From assembly GCA_026984045.1 (NCBI GenBank), contig JALSSV010000013.1:1-64000 (forward strand): DNA of 64,000 nucleotides. The letters are read 5' to 3'. The DNA is from Chromatiales bacterium. Lineage in GTDB: Bacteria; Pseudomonadota; Gammaproteobacteria; UBA6429; Thiohalophilaceae. Position 1 is the stretch's first letter. Every line of letters begins with the position of its first letter. This document shows, one piece after another, positions 8,729-16,705 of the stretch. Both the position numbers and the translations under genes were made by a program. The notes beneath the pieces were generated by a model, which saw only the letters and a list, made by a program, of their open reading frames with translations, was not told the origin of the DNA and did not search any database.

Positions 8729-10360
8729 TCAGATGGGGCAGATCATCTCGCCCAGCTTGCTGGTGAGTTTGAGATTCTCGCTGTAGTCCACCGGGCAGTC
8801 GATGATACTTACAGTATTGTCGGCCAGGGCCTTTTTCAACGTGGGCAGCAGTTGCTCCCCTTCGGTGATGCGGTAGCCCCTGGCGCCGAAGGCCTCGGCG
8901 TACTTGACGAAGTCGGGGTTGGTGAAGCGTACGTGCGAGGGCCGCCCGAACTGGTTCATCTGTTTCCATTCGATGAGGCCGTAGCCGCTGTCGTTCCAGA
9001 TCAGAATCACGAAGGGGGTGTTCAGGCGCAGGGCGGTCTCGATCTCCTGGGAGTTCATCATGAAGCCGGCATCGCCGGTCACCGCCACCACCTTGCGATC
9101 CGGCAGGGCCAGCTTGGCGCCGATGGCGCCGGGCACCGCGATGCCCATGCTGGCGAAGCCGTTGGAGATCAGGCAGGTATTGGGAAACTCGCAGCGGAAC
9201 ATGCGCGACATCCACATCTTGTGGGCGCCCACGTCGGAGATGGCGATGTCTTCCAGGTCCATGGCGGTGCGCAGATCCCAGATGATCTTCTGGGGCTTCA
9301 TGGGCACGCTGGTGTCGTCCTTGTGCTGGTTCATCTCCTCGATCAGGGCCTCGCGCAGGGCGCGCATGGCGCTGCCGGTGGAGGGCGAGGCCACTTCCAT
9401 GATCCGCAGCAGGGAATGCTTGATGTCGCCGATCACGCCCACTTCCACGGGGTAGTAGGCGTCCACCTCCGCCGGCGACTGGTCGATGTGCACGATGGTG
9501 CGATCGCGGGTGGGATGCCAGAGGTAGGGATGGTATTCCACCAGATCGTAGCCGATGCAGATGATCACGTCGGCCTTGGAGAAGCCGCAGCTGATGTAGT
9601 CGTTGGCCTGCAGGCCGGCCGAGCCCAGGGCCATGGGATGCTTGAAGGGAATCACGCCCTTGGCCATGAAAGTGTTGGCCACCGGAATGCGCAGGCGCTC
9701 GGCGAAGTCGGCCAGTTGCTGCCAGGCCTTGCCGCGGATCACGCCGTTGCCGGCCAGGATCATGGGGTTCTTGGCGTTGGAGATGATCTCGGCGGCCCGC
9801 TCCACCTTCTCGCGCGGCGGCTCGGGCGAGGTGGCGTGCTTGACCCGCAGGGGATCGGCGTCCACCTCCATCTCGGCGATGTTCTCGGGAAACTCGATGA
9901 AACAGGCACCGGTCTTCTCCGCCTGGGCCAGCTTGAAGGCCTTGCGCACCACCTCGTTGATCACGTCGGGAGTGAGGATGCGCGAGGAATACTTGGTGAT
10001 GGGCTGGAAGATCAGCTCCAGGTCCAGCACCTGGTGGGATTCCTTGTGCAGGCGCTGGGTGCTGGCCTGGCCGGCGATGGCCACCACCGGCGCGTGGTCC
10101 AGGTTGGCATCGGCCACGCCGGTGATGAGGTTGGTGGCGCCGGGACCCAGGGTGGCCAGGCAGACGCCGGCCTTGCCCGTCAGGCGGCCGTAGATGTCGG
10201 CCATGAAGGCCGCCCCCTGTTCGTGACGCACGGTGACGAACTCGATGGAGGTATCGAGCAGGGCGTCCATCACATCTAGGTTTTCCTCGCCCGGAATGCC
10301 GAAGATGTATTCGACGCCCTCGTTCTCCAGACAGCGGACGAACAGTTCCGCGGCTTTCAT
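8729..10360 (-). CDS. acetolactate synthase large-subunit-like thiamine-diphosphate enzyme
   Basis: 543 residues, full length for the family that condenses two pyruvates to acetolactate. The N-terminal domain carries the catalytic Glu in VTVRHEQGAAFMA (about residue 48), and the C-terminal domain has the cofactor motif VTGDAGFMMNSQEIE followed by WNDSGYG. An AGGAG ribosome site precedes the ATG at 10360. No regulatory small subunit is adjacent, so it looks more like the catabolic AlsS/BudB type or a related pyruvate-using enzyme than the biosynthetic IlvBN pair. It heads an operon with the EEP gene and the diguanylate cyclase and interrupts the dsbA-EEP-dgcP neighbourhood known from Pseudomonas. 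Confidence 0.85.
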   Translation of the reverse strand: MKAAELFVRCLENEGVEYIFGIPGEENLDVMDALLDTSIEFVTVRHEQGAAFMADIYGRLTGKAGVCLATLGPGATNLITGVADANLDHAPVVAIAGQASTQRLHKESHQVLDLELIFQPITKYSSRILTPDVINEVVRKAFKLAQAEKTGACFIEFPENIAEMEVDADPLRVKHATSPEPPREKVERAAEIISNAKNPMILAGNGVIRGKAWQQLADFAERLRIPVANTFMAKGVIPFKHPMALGSAGLQANDYISCGFSKADVIICIGYDLVEYHPYLWHPTRDRTIVHIDQSPAEVDAYYPVEVGVIGDIKHSLLRIMEVASPSTGSAMRALREALIEEMNQHKDDTSVPMKPQKIIWDLRTAMDLEDIAISDVGAHKMWMSRMFRCEFPNTCLISNGFASMGIAVPGAIGAKLALPDRKVVAVTGDAGFMMNSQEIETALRLNTPFVILIWNDSGYGLIEWKQMNQFGRPSHVRFTNPDFVKYAEAFGARGYRITEGEQLLPTLKKALADNTVSIIDCPVDYSENLKLTSKLGEMICPI

Positions 10361-10430
10361 GCTCCACTCCTTTGTCGTCTGGCCTGCCGGATCCTATCGG
10401 CGGGCAGGGGGCTTTCTTGAACGCGGGCCA

Positions 10431-11066
10431 CTACCTGGCGGCGAGCCGCTTGCGCTCCTGGTCGATCAGGTGGTCGGCCACCCGCAGCATCCCCTGATGG
10501 CCATTGGCCAGGGGGCCATCGGTGCGGTACGTGCCCTGGACGATCAGACTGGGCACGCCCTCGATGCCGTAGCGGCGGGTCAGCGCCGCGGCCCGGCGCA
10601 GTTTCACGTCCACGGCGAAGGAATTGAACACCCGGTCGAAGTCGGCCGGCTTGACGCCGTGCTCGGCGAACAGCTTGCGCAGCGCTTCCGGCGTATTGAG
10701 CCGGCGATGCTGGACGTGGATGGCATCGAACAGCACCGGGTGCATCCGATCCAGCACCTTGAGCAGCTCGGCCGTGTAGAAGGCCTTGGCGTGCAGGGCC
10801 CAGCGGGGATTGAAGACCGCCGGAATGCGGCGGAACACCACGTCTTTCGGCAGCTTCTTGACCCAGGCTTCGAGCAGGGGCTCGAAACGGAAACAGTGGG
10901 GACAGCCGTACCAGAAAAGCTCCACCACCTCGATCTTGCCGGCCGGCACTTCCACCGGCACGGGGGGCGAGATGCGCTTGTATTCGATGCCTTCGTCGTA
11001 TTCGGCCGCCGCGGACAGGCTCGTCTGCAGGCCCAGCGCCAGAAACAGGACGCGGATGGATTTCAT
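10431..11066 (-). CDS. dsbA: thiol:disulfide interchange protein DsbA
   Basis: Periplasmic oxidase that puts disulfide bonds into exported proteins. The chosen ATG at 11066 has an excellent GGGAGGAG ribosome site and gives 211 residues with a signal peptide ending near SLSAAA. The thioredoxin-fold active site is FWYGCPHCFRFE (Cys55 and Cys58), and the cis-proline loop is EGVPSLIV. The longer frame to 11168 is not used. A -10-like TAGAAT lies at 11092-11097. It follows the cytochrome c4 gene on the same strand; DsbA also helps keep apocytochrome cysteines in cycle with the thiol-reducing system. The neighbouring order matches Pseudomonas. Confidence 0.93.
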   Translation of the reverse strand: MKSIRVLFLALGLQTSLSAAAEYDEGIEYKRISPPVPVEVPAGKIEVVELFWYGCPHCFRFEPLLEAWVKKLPKDVVFRRIPAVFNPRWALHAKAFYTAELLKVLDRMHPVLFDAIHVQHRRLNTPEALRKLFAEHGVKPADFDRVFNSFAVDVKLRRAAALTRRYGIEGVPSLIVQGTYRTDGPLANGHQGMLRVADHLIDQERKRLAAR

Positions 11067-11186
11067 GCGGTCTCCTCCCGGTGATGGATGGATTCTAGCC
11101 CGGATGTCATGGGTTCGGTACCCGGCGGGCGAGGCAATTCTTGTTCGGGTACTCCCTTTTGGCGCCAAAGCGGCGGGAAGGTTCCC

Positions 11187-11216
11187 AAAAAAGAAGGGGC
11201 GGTCGAGCCGCCCCTT
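11187..11216 (-). terminator. intrinsic terminator after cytochrome c4
   Basis: On the minus strand a perfect 9-bp stem AAGGGGCGG/CCGCCCCTT with a 5-base loop is followed by C and six T. It lies 30 bp after the cytochrome c4 stop and should end the two-cytochrome transcript before dsbA. Confidence 0.85.
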
Positions 11217-11245
11217 CCGGTACTGCTGTCGAACGTCCGGCGACC

Positions 11246-11851
11246 TCAGTGCAGGCCCTGAACGTAGGAGGCGACAGCCTCGATTTCCGCATCGGTCATG
11301 TGCCCGGCGATGTTCTGCATCATCTTGGCAGGATCGTTGGTGCGCTTGCCGGAGCGGAAGTCCTTGAGGGCCTTGATTACGTAGGGCGCGTGCTGGCCGC
11401 CCAGGCGCGGGAACTTCGCCGGCGGGTTGCCGGCCCCGGTCGGGCTGTGGCAGGCCATGCAGGCCGACACGCCGGTCTCCTTGTTGCCGCCACGGTAGAT
11501 TTTCTGCCCCAGTTCCACCAGCTTCTCATCGGCAGCGCCGATGACCGGCTTCTGGGCCGCGAAGAAAGCGCCGAGATCCGCCATGTCCTGCGGCGAGAGG
11601 CTGGCCACCTGGGCCACCATCAACGGCTCGTTCCGCCTACCGGCCTTGAAGTCGGCGAGCTGCTTGGCGATGTAGTCGGCACCCTGGCCGGCCAGCTTGG
11701 GCCAGGCCGGATTGGTGCTGACGCCATTGACGCCATGACAGGCGAAGCAGGCCTGGGCCTTGGCCTTGCCCGCTTCGGGATCGCCGGCAGCCTGGACGGA
11801 GACGGAGACGGCCAGCAGGGAGATGAAGGATATCAGCGCTGTGTACTTCAT
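11246..11851 (-). CDS. diheme cytochrome c4
   Basis: Periplasmic electron carrier, usually between the bc1 complex and terminal oxidases. With the ATG at 11851 it has 201 residues and a signal peptide ending at VQAAG. Two class I heme sites, CFACH and CMACH, head two similar halves, each ending with a Met-containing ligand region (NEPLMVAQ and AKMMQNIAG), the layout of cytochrome c4. It lies 46 bp downstream of a monoheme cytochrome and shares its promoter and terminator. The engB-cytochrome-c4-dsbA order is the same as in Pseudomonas. Confidence 0.93.
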   Translation of the reverse strand: MKYTALISFISLLAVSVSVQAAGDPEAGKAKAQACFACHGVNGVSTNPAWPKLAGQGADYIAKQLADFKAGRRNEPLMVAQVASLSPQDMADLGAFFAAQKPVIGAADEKLVELGQKIYRGGNKETGVSACMACHSPTGAGNPPAKFPRLGGQHAPYVIKALKDFRSGKRTNDPAKMMQNIAGHMTDAEIEAVASYVQGLH

Positions 11852-11897
11852 GGAGAAAACCAACCTTGGACGTTCGGGTGAATGAAGGCCGTGCGGC

Positions 11898-12218
11898 TTA
11901 CTGGCCGTGGGCAACCATGTAATCGACGGCGGCCTTCACGTCGGCGTCGCTGAGGTCGGTGCGACCCCCCTTGGCAGGCATGGTGCCGCTCTTGCCCTTG
12001 AAGCCGTGCAGGGCATGCTGGTACAGGGTGGCCTTGCCTTTCTTGATGCGCGGGCCCCAGGCAGCCTTGTCGCCAAACTTGGGCGCGCCGGCGGCACCGG
12101 TGCCGTGGCAGGCAAAGCAGGCCATCTTGAAGGTCTTCTCGCCGGCATCGGCCATGGCCGTGGTGGTGGCGCCCATCATCATCAGGCCAGCGGCGGCCAC
12201 AGTCAGGATCTTTTTCAT
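11898..12218 (-). CDS. monoheme cytochrome c (cytochrome c5-like)
   Basis: 106 residues with a clear signal peptide (MKKILTVAAAGLMMMGA, cut near AMADA). One heme site, CFACHGTG, and the axial Met in SGTMPAKGGR, followed by the closing helix LSDADVKAAVDYMV. This pattern fits cytochrome c5 or a related small class I carrier in the periplasm. It is the first gene of a two-cytochrome operon and is preceded by a good sigma-70 promoter at 12343-12372 and a GGAGAGACG ribosome site. Confidence 0.9.
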   Translation of the reverse strand: MKKILTVAAAGLMMMGATTTAMADAGEKTFKMACFACHGTGAAGAPKFGDKAAWGPRIKKGKATLYQHALHGFKGKSGTMPAKGGRTDLSDADVKAAVDYMVAHGQ

Positions 12219-12633
12219 CTTCGTCTCTCCTCGCGAAAGTTGACATGAGCCGCATCAGCGGCGTTTTCGTGGTCCTGTCCGATCCCTCTCTGCCGGAGGT
12301 GTCGGACGCTGGCCTCCCCTGCGACCGCACTTCGGGGCGCACCTTATAAACCAGCCCCCCAGGCAGGGTCAAGCCGGGTGCATTATACCCCAGCCTTGTC
12401 CGGGTAACACGTGCACGGGGTGCTGGCAACGACGGAAAGCCGTTACACTGTTCAGCGCCCGTTCAGGCAGGCGTCGTTGCCGCAGGCACCACGCCCGGCG
12501 CGCCGGCCTGCCCGCCACCGGTTTGTGGCGAGGCGACCGGCCGTGGCGGATCCCGGACTGATCCAGATCAGGAAAATGGCAAATCCGACCTGAACAGGCA
12601 ATGAAAGCCTTCCCCCTCGACACCGGAGCCGGC
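12219..12633. other. intergenic region between cytochrome c operon and engB
   Basis: Holds the minus-strand cytochrome promoter and the leader of engB. I see no gene, tRNA or structured RNA in the remainder. The frames that cross it do not resemble proteins. Confidence 0.6.
12343..12372 (-). promoter_or_regulatory. sigma-70 promoter of the cytochrome c5-c4 operon
   Basis: Minus strand: -35 TTGACC (12372-12367), 18-bp spacer, -10 TATAAG (12348-12343). The start codon of the first cytochrome follows after about 125 bp. Confidence 0.65.
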
Positions 12634-13266
12634 ATGCCATCCAACCCCCTCAATCACGCCCGCTTCCTGATCAGTGTGCCCGACCCCCGGCAGGCGCCGC
12701 CGGACACCGGCCGGGAAGTGGCCTTCGCCGGACGCTCCAATGCCGGCAAGTCCAGCGCCCTGAACCGGATCACCGGGCACAAGTCGCTGGCCCGCACTTC
12801 CAAGACGCCGGGGCGCACCCAGCACCTGGTGTTCTTCGAGATCGACGGCACCCGGCGGCTGGTGGATCTGCCCGGCTACGGCTATGCCCGGGTGCCCGAG
12901 CAGGTCCGTCGCCACTGGGGCGAGGCCATGGAACGCTATCTGAGCGGACGCCACTCGCTGCAGGGGCTGATCCTGCTGATGGACGTGCGCCACCCCCTCA
13001 CCGACTTCGATCGGCAGATGCTGGCCTGGTGCCGGCATGCCCGGATGCCGGTGCACGTGCTGCTGACCAAGGCCGACAAGCTCAAGCGCGGAGCGGCGAC
13101 CAATGCCCTGCTGCAGGTTGAAAAGCGCCTGGCCGACCATCCCGATGTCAGCATACAGCTCTTCTCTGCGCTCAAGGGCACGGGCGTGGACGAGGCGCGG
13201 GCCGTGATCGGCCGCTGGCTGGATCTGGCACCGCCGGCGGCTACCGGGTCATCCCCGGGCGCCTGA
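12634..13266 (+). CDS. engB: ribosome-biogenesis GTP-binding protein EngB/YihA
   Basis: Cytoplasmic GTPase of the TrmE-Era-EngA-YihA class that acts in large-subunit assembly. G motifs: GRSNAGKSS (G1), TPGRTQ (G2), DLPGYGYA (G3) and LTKADK (G4), with the SALKG G5. I prefer the internal ATG at 12634: it has a CCGGAGCC ribosome site and gives 210 residues, the length of E. coli YihA with the same spacing to G1. The ATG at 12601 would add 11 unconserved residues. It lies divergent from the cytochrome c operon, as in Pseudomonas, where polA follows; here sixA and two outer-membrane genes separate engB from polA. Confidence 0.93.
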   Translation: MPSNPLNHARFLISVPDPRQAPPDTGREVAFAGRSNAGKSSALNRITGHKSLARTSKTPGRTQHLVFFEIDGTRRLVDLPGYGYARVPEQVRRHWGEAMERYLSGRHSLQGLILLMDVRHPLTDFDRQMLAWCRHARMPVHVLLTKADKLKRGAATNALLQVEKRLADHPDVSIQLFSALKGTGVDEARAVIGRWLDLAPPAATGSSPGA

Positions 13267-13283
13267 CGCCGCCCATGCCGAAA

Positions 13284-13301
13284 AACCCCGGAAACGGGGT
13301 T
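13284..13301. terminator. hairpin after engB
   Basis: AACCCCG-GAAA-CGGGGTT: 7-bp stem with a GNRA-type loop, 17 bp past the engB stop. The uracil run would be on the minus-strand transcript (TTTTT), so it is weak for engB and may act as a second stop for sixA readthrough. Confidence 0.5.
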
Positions 13302-13378
13302 GGGCTGTGGGGACGCTGACGGGGAACGCCGCCCGCCGGCAAAGGCGCATCATGGCCAATTCGGCCCGCGCTGCAGGC

Positions 13379-13426
13379 AAAAAAAAGCCCCGGAACCATG
13401 TGGGGATAGACAGGGTGTTCCGGGGC
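13379..13426 (-). terminator. intrinsic terminator for sixA
   Basis: Minus strand: perfect 10-bp stem GCCCCGGAAC/GTTCCGGGGC (13417-13426 with 13387-13396), 20-base loop, then eight T. It lies about 140 bp beyond the sixA stop. Confidence 0.8.
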
Positions 13427-13531
13427 CAGTCACAGCCCGGCTTGGGGGGTCCGGGCCTTATTCCCACTAGGGAGGGTTGCGGGAATAGTGCTTGGCTGCA
13501 CGTGAGATAGGACCGGGCTCCTGCGGAAAAG

Positions 13532-13547
13532 TTCACGACTTCGTGAA
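13532..13547. other. small hairpin beside sixA stop
   Basis: TTCACGA-CT-TCGTGAA, a perfect 7-bp dyad 18 bp past the sixA stop, followed on the minus strand by C and TTTT. It may be an early attenuating terminator ahead of the stronger one at 13379-13426. Confidence 0.4.
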
Positions 13548-13565
13548 AATTATTGCCCCCAACTT

Positions 13566-14096
13566 TCATGTGGAGGCATCCGGCCAGCCGGCCTTGCGCA
13601 GTTCCCGTGGTCGCACCAGGAACCGCAGGGTTCCGATGCCGCTGCGCAGGGGCTGCCCTGCCGGGATCCGAAAGGCCGCCAGCGCGGCCGTGGTCATCAG
13701 TTTGCCCTGCGGGGTACGCTGCAGGGGCTCGGCGGCCAGCCACGCCACCAGCTCGTCCAGCCCCGGATTGTGCCCCACCAGCAGCAGGCCCGCCCCCGCC
13801 TGCCGGAGAGCCTCGTCGAGAATGCGCACCAGGGCCGGACGACCGGCCAGGTACAGATCGTCCCGGAAACGGATCCGCGCCGGCGCAAGGCCCACCGCCG
13901 CGGCCACTGCCTCGGCGGTCTGCCGGGCCCGGCAAGCGGAAGAAGAAAGCACTTCCCCGATGGTCAAGCGTTGCCCTGCCAGCCATTCTCCCATGGCCCG
14001 CGCATCCCCTTCGCCGCGCCGGTTCAGGGGCCGTTCCCGATCGGGGTGGTTCCCGCTCCAGTCCGACTTGGCATGGCGCATGATCAGCAGCTCCAT
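13566..14096 (-). CDS. sixA: phosphohistidine phosphatase SixA
   Basis: 176 residues of the histidine phosphatase superfamily. The phosphohistidine site is LLIMRHAKS (Arg7-His8) at the start; SSACRARQTAE and LLVGHNPGLDEL carry the other conserved Arg and His. SixA-type enzymes remove phosphate from His residues of Hpt domains or of the nitrogen phosphotransferase system. No partner is adjacent, though an Hpt domain protein is encoded at 31375-32985. It stands alone on the minus strand with its own terminators. Confidence 0.88.
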   Translation of the reverse strand: MELLIMRHAKSDWSGNHPDRERPLNRRGEGDARAMGEWLAGQRLTIGEVLSSSACRARQTAEAVAAAVGLAPARIRFRDDLYLAGRPALVRILDEALRQAGAGLLLVGHNPGLDELVAWLAAEPLQRTPQGKLMTTAALAAFRIPAGQPLRSGIGTLRFLVRPRELRKAGWPDAST

Positions 14097-14217
14097 CCTC
14101 TTTCCCCTCCCCCCGGTCCCGGGCTTTTCAGCTTGAATTCAGTCCTCGTGCAGACCATAGTGCAACCCACGCGGTATCGGCAAACGAACGACAACACCAC
14201 CGAGGGAGAACTCCGCC

Positions 14218-15513
14218 ATGCACACCATCCAGACTCGCATCCTGCGTCACGGCCTGCTCGGCGGCCTGTGCCTCATGCTGTTCCTGAGCCTGTGGCCCAA
14301 CGACAGCCAGGCCATCCCCGCCTTCGCCCGCAAATACGATCTGAGCTGCGCGGCCTGCCATGCGGCCTTCCCCAAACTCAACGAATTCGGCCAGCAGTTC
14401 ATGGACAGCAACTATCGCCTGCCCAACTGGAAAGACGGCACCCTCTCCGGGGGAGACGACCTGCTGGCCCTGCCCAAAACGGTGCCCCTGGCCCTGCGCG
14501 CCCAGGCCTTCGTGCAGAGCCGCGACGCCAGGACCATCGACGTGAATACCGGCGAAGAGGCCAAGGCCAACCCGGACATCCAGGCCCCCTATCTCATCAA
14601 GCTGCTCTCCAGCGCGCCGCTGTCGGATCACGTCAGTTACTACTTCTACGGCATCCTGGCCGAGAAGGGCGGCAACGGCTCGGTGATCGTCGAGGATGCC
14701 TGGTTCTCCCACGACGATCTGTTCGACACCGGCATCGGCCTGATGCTCGGCCAGTACCAGATTTCCGATCTGATGTTCCCGCGCGAGACCCGCCTCACCT
14801 TCCAGGACTTCATGGTCTACCGCATGGCGGGGATCACTTACGAACGCGGCGTGCAGTTCGGACGGGACTTCGGCCCCGTGTCGGTGGAACTGGGCTGGGC
14901 GAACGGCAACGGCATCGAGGACAATCTCGGCATCAACAGCCCCGGCTACAAGCGCCCCGACCACCTGTTCGACAACGACAGCGGCAAGGCCTTCTACGGC
15001 CGCGTGGGTTTCGACCTGGCGGTGATGAACGTGGGCCTGTTCGGCTACAGCGGCAGCCAGAAGAACGCCATCAGCGGCTCGACCAACCGCGGCCCCCGCG
15101 ACACGGCCAAGATCGTCTATGGCGTGGATGCCTCGGGCAAGATCGGCGCCAAGACCTGGTGGTTCGCCCAGGGGCTCTGGAACCGCTGGGAGGATTTCAT
15201 CAACGTGGGCACGAGCTATGAATGGTTCGGCGCCTTCGTCGGCGTGGACTACGTGCACAGCCCCCGCTGGACCTTCTCGGCCCTCTACAACTTCGCCGAT
15301 GCCCAGGACCTGAACAACACCGACACCGTGTTCGAGGGCATCGACATCAACACCCTGACCCTGACCGCCAGCTACTACTTCATGCGCAACGTCAAGGGCA
15401 TCCTCGAGGTCAACGGCGACTTCCAGGCGACCGAAAGCCAGACCGGCAACCTGTATACCGGCCACCTGACCAAGGAAAACTACGCCCTGGTGGGTTTCGA
15501 CGCGGCGTTCTGA
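14218..15513 (+). CDS. outer-membrane cytochrome-porin fusion (Cyc2-like architecture)
   Basis: 431 residues with a signal peptide ending at about residue 32 (SQA). Immediately after it comes AIPAFARKYDLSCAACH with one heme site at 44-48, then FPKLNEFGQQF. About 350 residues of alternating amphipathic strands follow and end in a terminal Phe (FDAAF), as in outer-membrane barrels. The segment from AIPAFAR through FGQQF is close to the Cyc2 signature (A-x-P-x-FAR, CxxCH, then P-x-L-x-x-FG), so a heme plug joined to a porin is likely. Cyc2 oxidises Fe(II) at the surface, but many FAR/CxxCH barrel proteins are uncharacterised, so the substrate is open. A GGGAGAA ribosome site precedes the ATG. 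It stands alone between sixA and a REPIN. Confidence 0.75.
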   Translation: MHTIQTRILRHGLLGGLCLMLFLSLWPNDSQAIPAFARKYDLSCAACHAAFPKLNEFGQQFMDSNYRLPNWKDGTLSGGDDLLALPKTVPLALRAQAFVQSRDARTIDVNTGEEAKANPDIQAPYLIKLLSSAPLSDHVSYYFYGILAEKGGNGSVIVEDAWFSHDDLFDTGIGLMLGQYQISDLMFPRETRLTFQDFMVYRMAGITYERGVQFGRDFGPVSVELGWANGNGIEDNLGINSPGYKRPDHLFDNDSGKAFYGRVGFDLAVMNVGLFGYSGSQKNAISGSTNRGPRDTAKIVYGVDASGKIGAKTWWFAQGLWNRWEDFINVGTSYEWFGAFVGVDYVHSPRWTFSALYNFADAQDLNNTDTVFEGIDINTLTLTASYYFMRNVKGILEVNGDFQATESQTGNLYTGHLTKENYALVGFDAAF

Positions 15514-15556
15514 GACGCGCGCCTGAATCTGGAGAACCGGCCAAGATGGCTCGACC

Positions 15557-15707
15557 GTAGGAGCGGCGCCCTCGCCGCGACCATGCAGGGACGAGTGGCG
15601 AGAGCCAAGTGCCGAGGAAAAGCACTGGCTTCCGATTTCGGTTCACCTCGTCACTCGGCCCTCGTCCCTTGGCCCTGTTCTTGTCGCGGCGAGGGCGCCG
15701 CTCCTAC
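15557..15707. repeat. REPIN-like element: two inverted family-i REPs
   Basis: A plus-strand family-i REP (15557-15581) and a minus-strand copy (15683-15707) flank about 100 bp that is itself partly inverted (GGGACGAGTGGCGAG near 15589 against CTCGTCACTCGGCCCTCGTC near 15650). The same CATGCAGGGACGAGTG sequence follows the REP at 41583, so the spacer is part of the element. It fills the gap between two convergent outer-membrane genes. Confidence 0.8.
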
Positions 15708-15774
15708 GACATCACCATGCCTTGTGCGCGTCATCGCGCACTTGGGCCGCGCCTGCGACAAGCCCGATCAGGCC

Positions 15775-16596
15775 TCAGAACCAGGTGGTGAGATAAAGCA
15801 GGCCGCCGGCGATGCGATTGCGGAAGGTGAAGCGGTAATCGTCGTTCTCGCGGCCGATGGTGAGGTTGTTGGAGCCAATACCGACGCCGAGGCCCACGTT
15901 CTTCCAGGCCCGGTATTCCAGGCGCAGCGTCACGTCGGTGTAGTTGCCGGAATACTCGCCAAAACGCATGGCGAACCACTGGTTGTCGAGGCTCCAGGAC
16001 CAGCGGGGACTGATCCGGTAGGCAAGGGTGAAGGCGACCACGGGGAGGGGAACGGTGGTTTCCACGCCACGGGCACTGCGACCGGCTGGCACCGTGGTGG
16101 ATGCCTCCAGGTTCATCTCGAAACGGGTCACGTGCACCCCGGCGCCCACCGCCAGCTCGACCTTGTCCGAATGATAGAAGGACCAGCGATAACCGAGCTT
16201 GAAGATGTCGTACTTGAGGCGGCTGGTGACCTGGGCGCCGACGGGGATGGTGATGCTGTTGCCGTTGTCGTCCTCCCAGGTGAATTCTTCCTCTATCGAC
16301 TTGTTGCCGTCGCTGCGGATGCTGTACCAGGAGAAGGTCAGGGAATGGGGGCCCTTGAGGCGGCGCAGGCCGTCGAAGCGTAGCACCGTGTTCTCGAAAT
16401 CCATGCCCAGGGTGCGGGTGGGGCTGATGGCGATCCCCGCGCCGGCCTGGCTGTCCTCGAGCGAGAGGGTCGAATCGAAATCGGCCAGCAGGTAACCGCC
16501 CAGGGCCAGCGACCAGCGCTTGTCACCCGTGTCCATCGCCTGCGCCTGACCGATCAGGAACAGGCCTGCCAGCAGCCAGGCCGTGCGGGATTTCAT
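15775..16596 (-). CDS. predicted outer-membrane beta-barrel protein, unknown function
   Basis: 273 residues from the ATG at 16596, which has a GGGGAGGAACC ribosome site; the longer frame to 16698 is not needed. A signal peptide ends at AQAMD. The rest is a run of alternating polar/hydrophobic strands rich in Gly, Tyr and Trp (SLALGGYLLADFDSTLSL, YKLGYRWSF-like FKLGYRWSFYHSDKVELA, GLGVGIGSNNL) and it ends in WF, a typical barrel terminus. I cannot assign a family. It resembles small 8-10-strand barrels of the OmpW/OmpA-like kind. Convergent with the cytochrome-porin gene across a REPIN. Confidence 0.7.
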   Translation of the reverse strand: MKSRTAWLLAGLFLIGQAQAMDTGDKRWSLALGGYLLADFDSTLSLEDSQAGAGIAISPTRTLGMDFENTVLRFDGLRRLKGPHSLTFSWYSIRSDGNKSIEEEFTWEDDNGNSITIPVGAQVTSRLKYDIFKLGYRWSFYHSDKVELAVGAGVHVTRFEMNLEASTTVPAGRSARGVETTVPLPVVAFTLAYRISPRWSWSLDNQWFAMRFGEYSGNYTDVTLRLEYRAWKNVGLGVGIGSNNLTIGRENDDYRFTFRNRIAGGLLYLTTWF

Positions 16597-16705
16597 GGTG
16601 GTTCCTCCCCGTGTTTGTTTGAAGCATGGCACAAAGGAGGGGCTTCGTCTTGCGGATTGGTCGCGGCTCGTGCCGCGATTCAACCGACCAAGGCGCAATG
16701 CGGTG

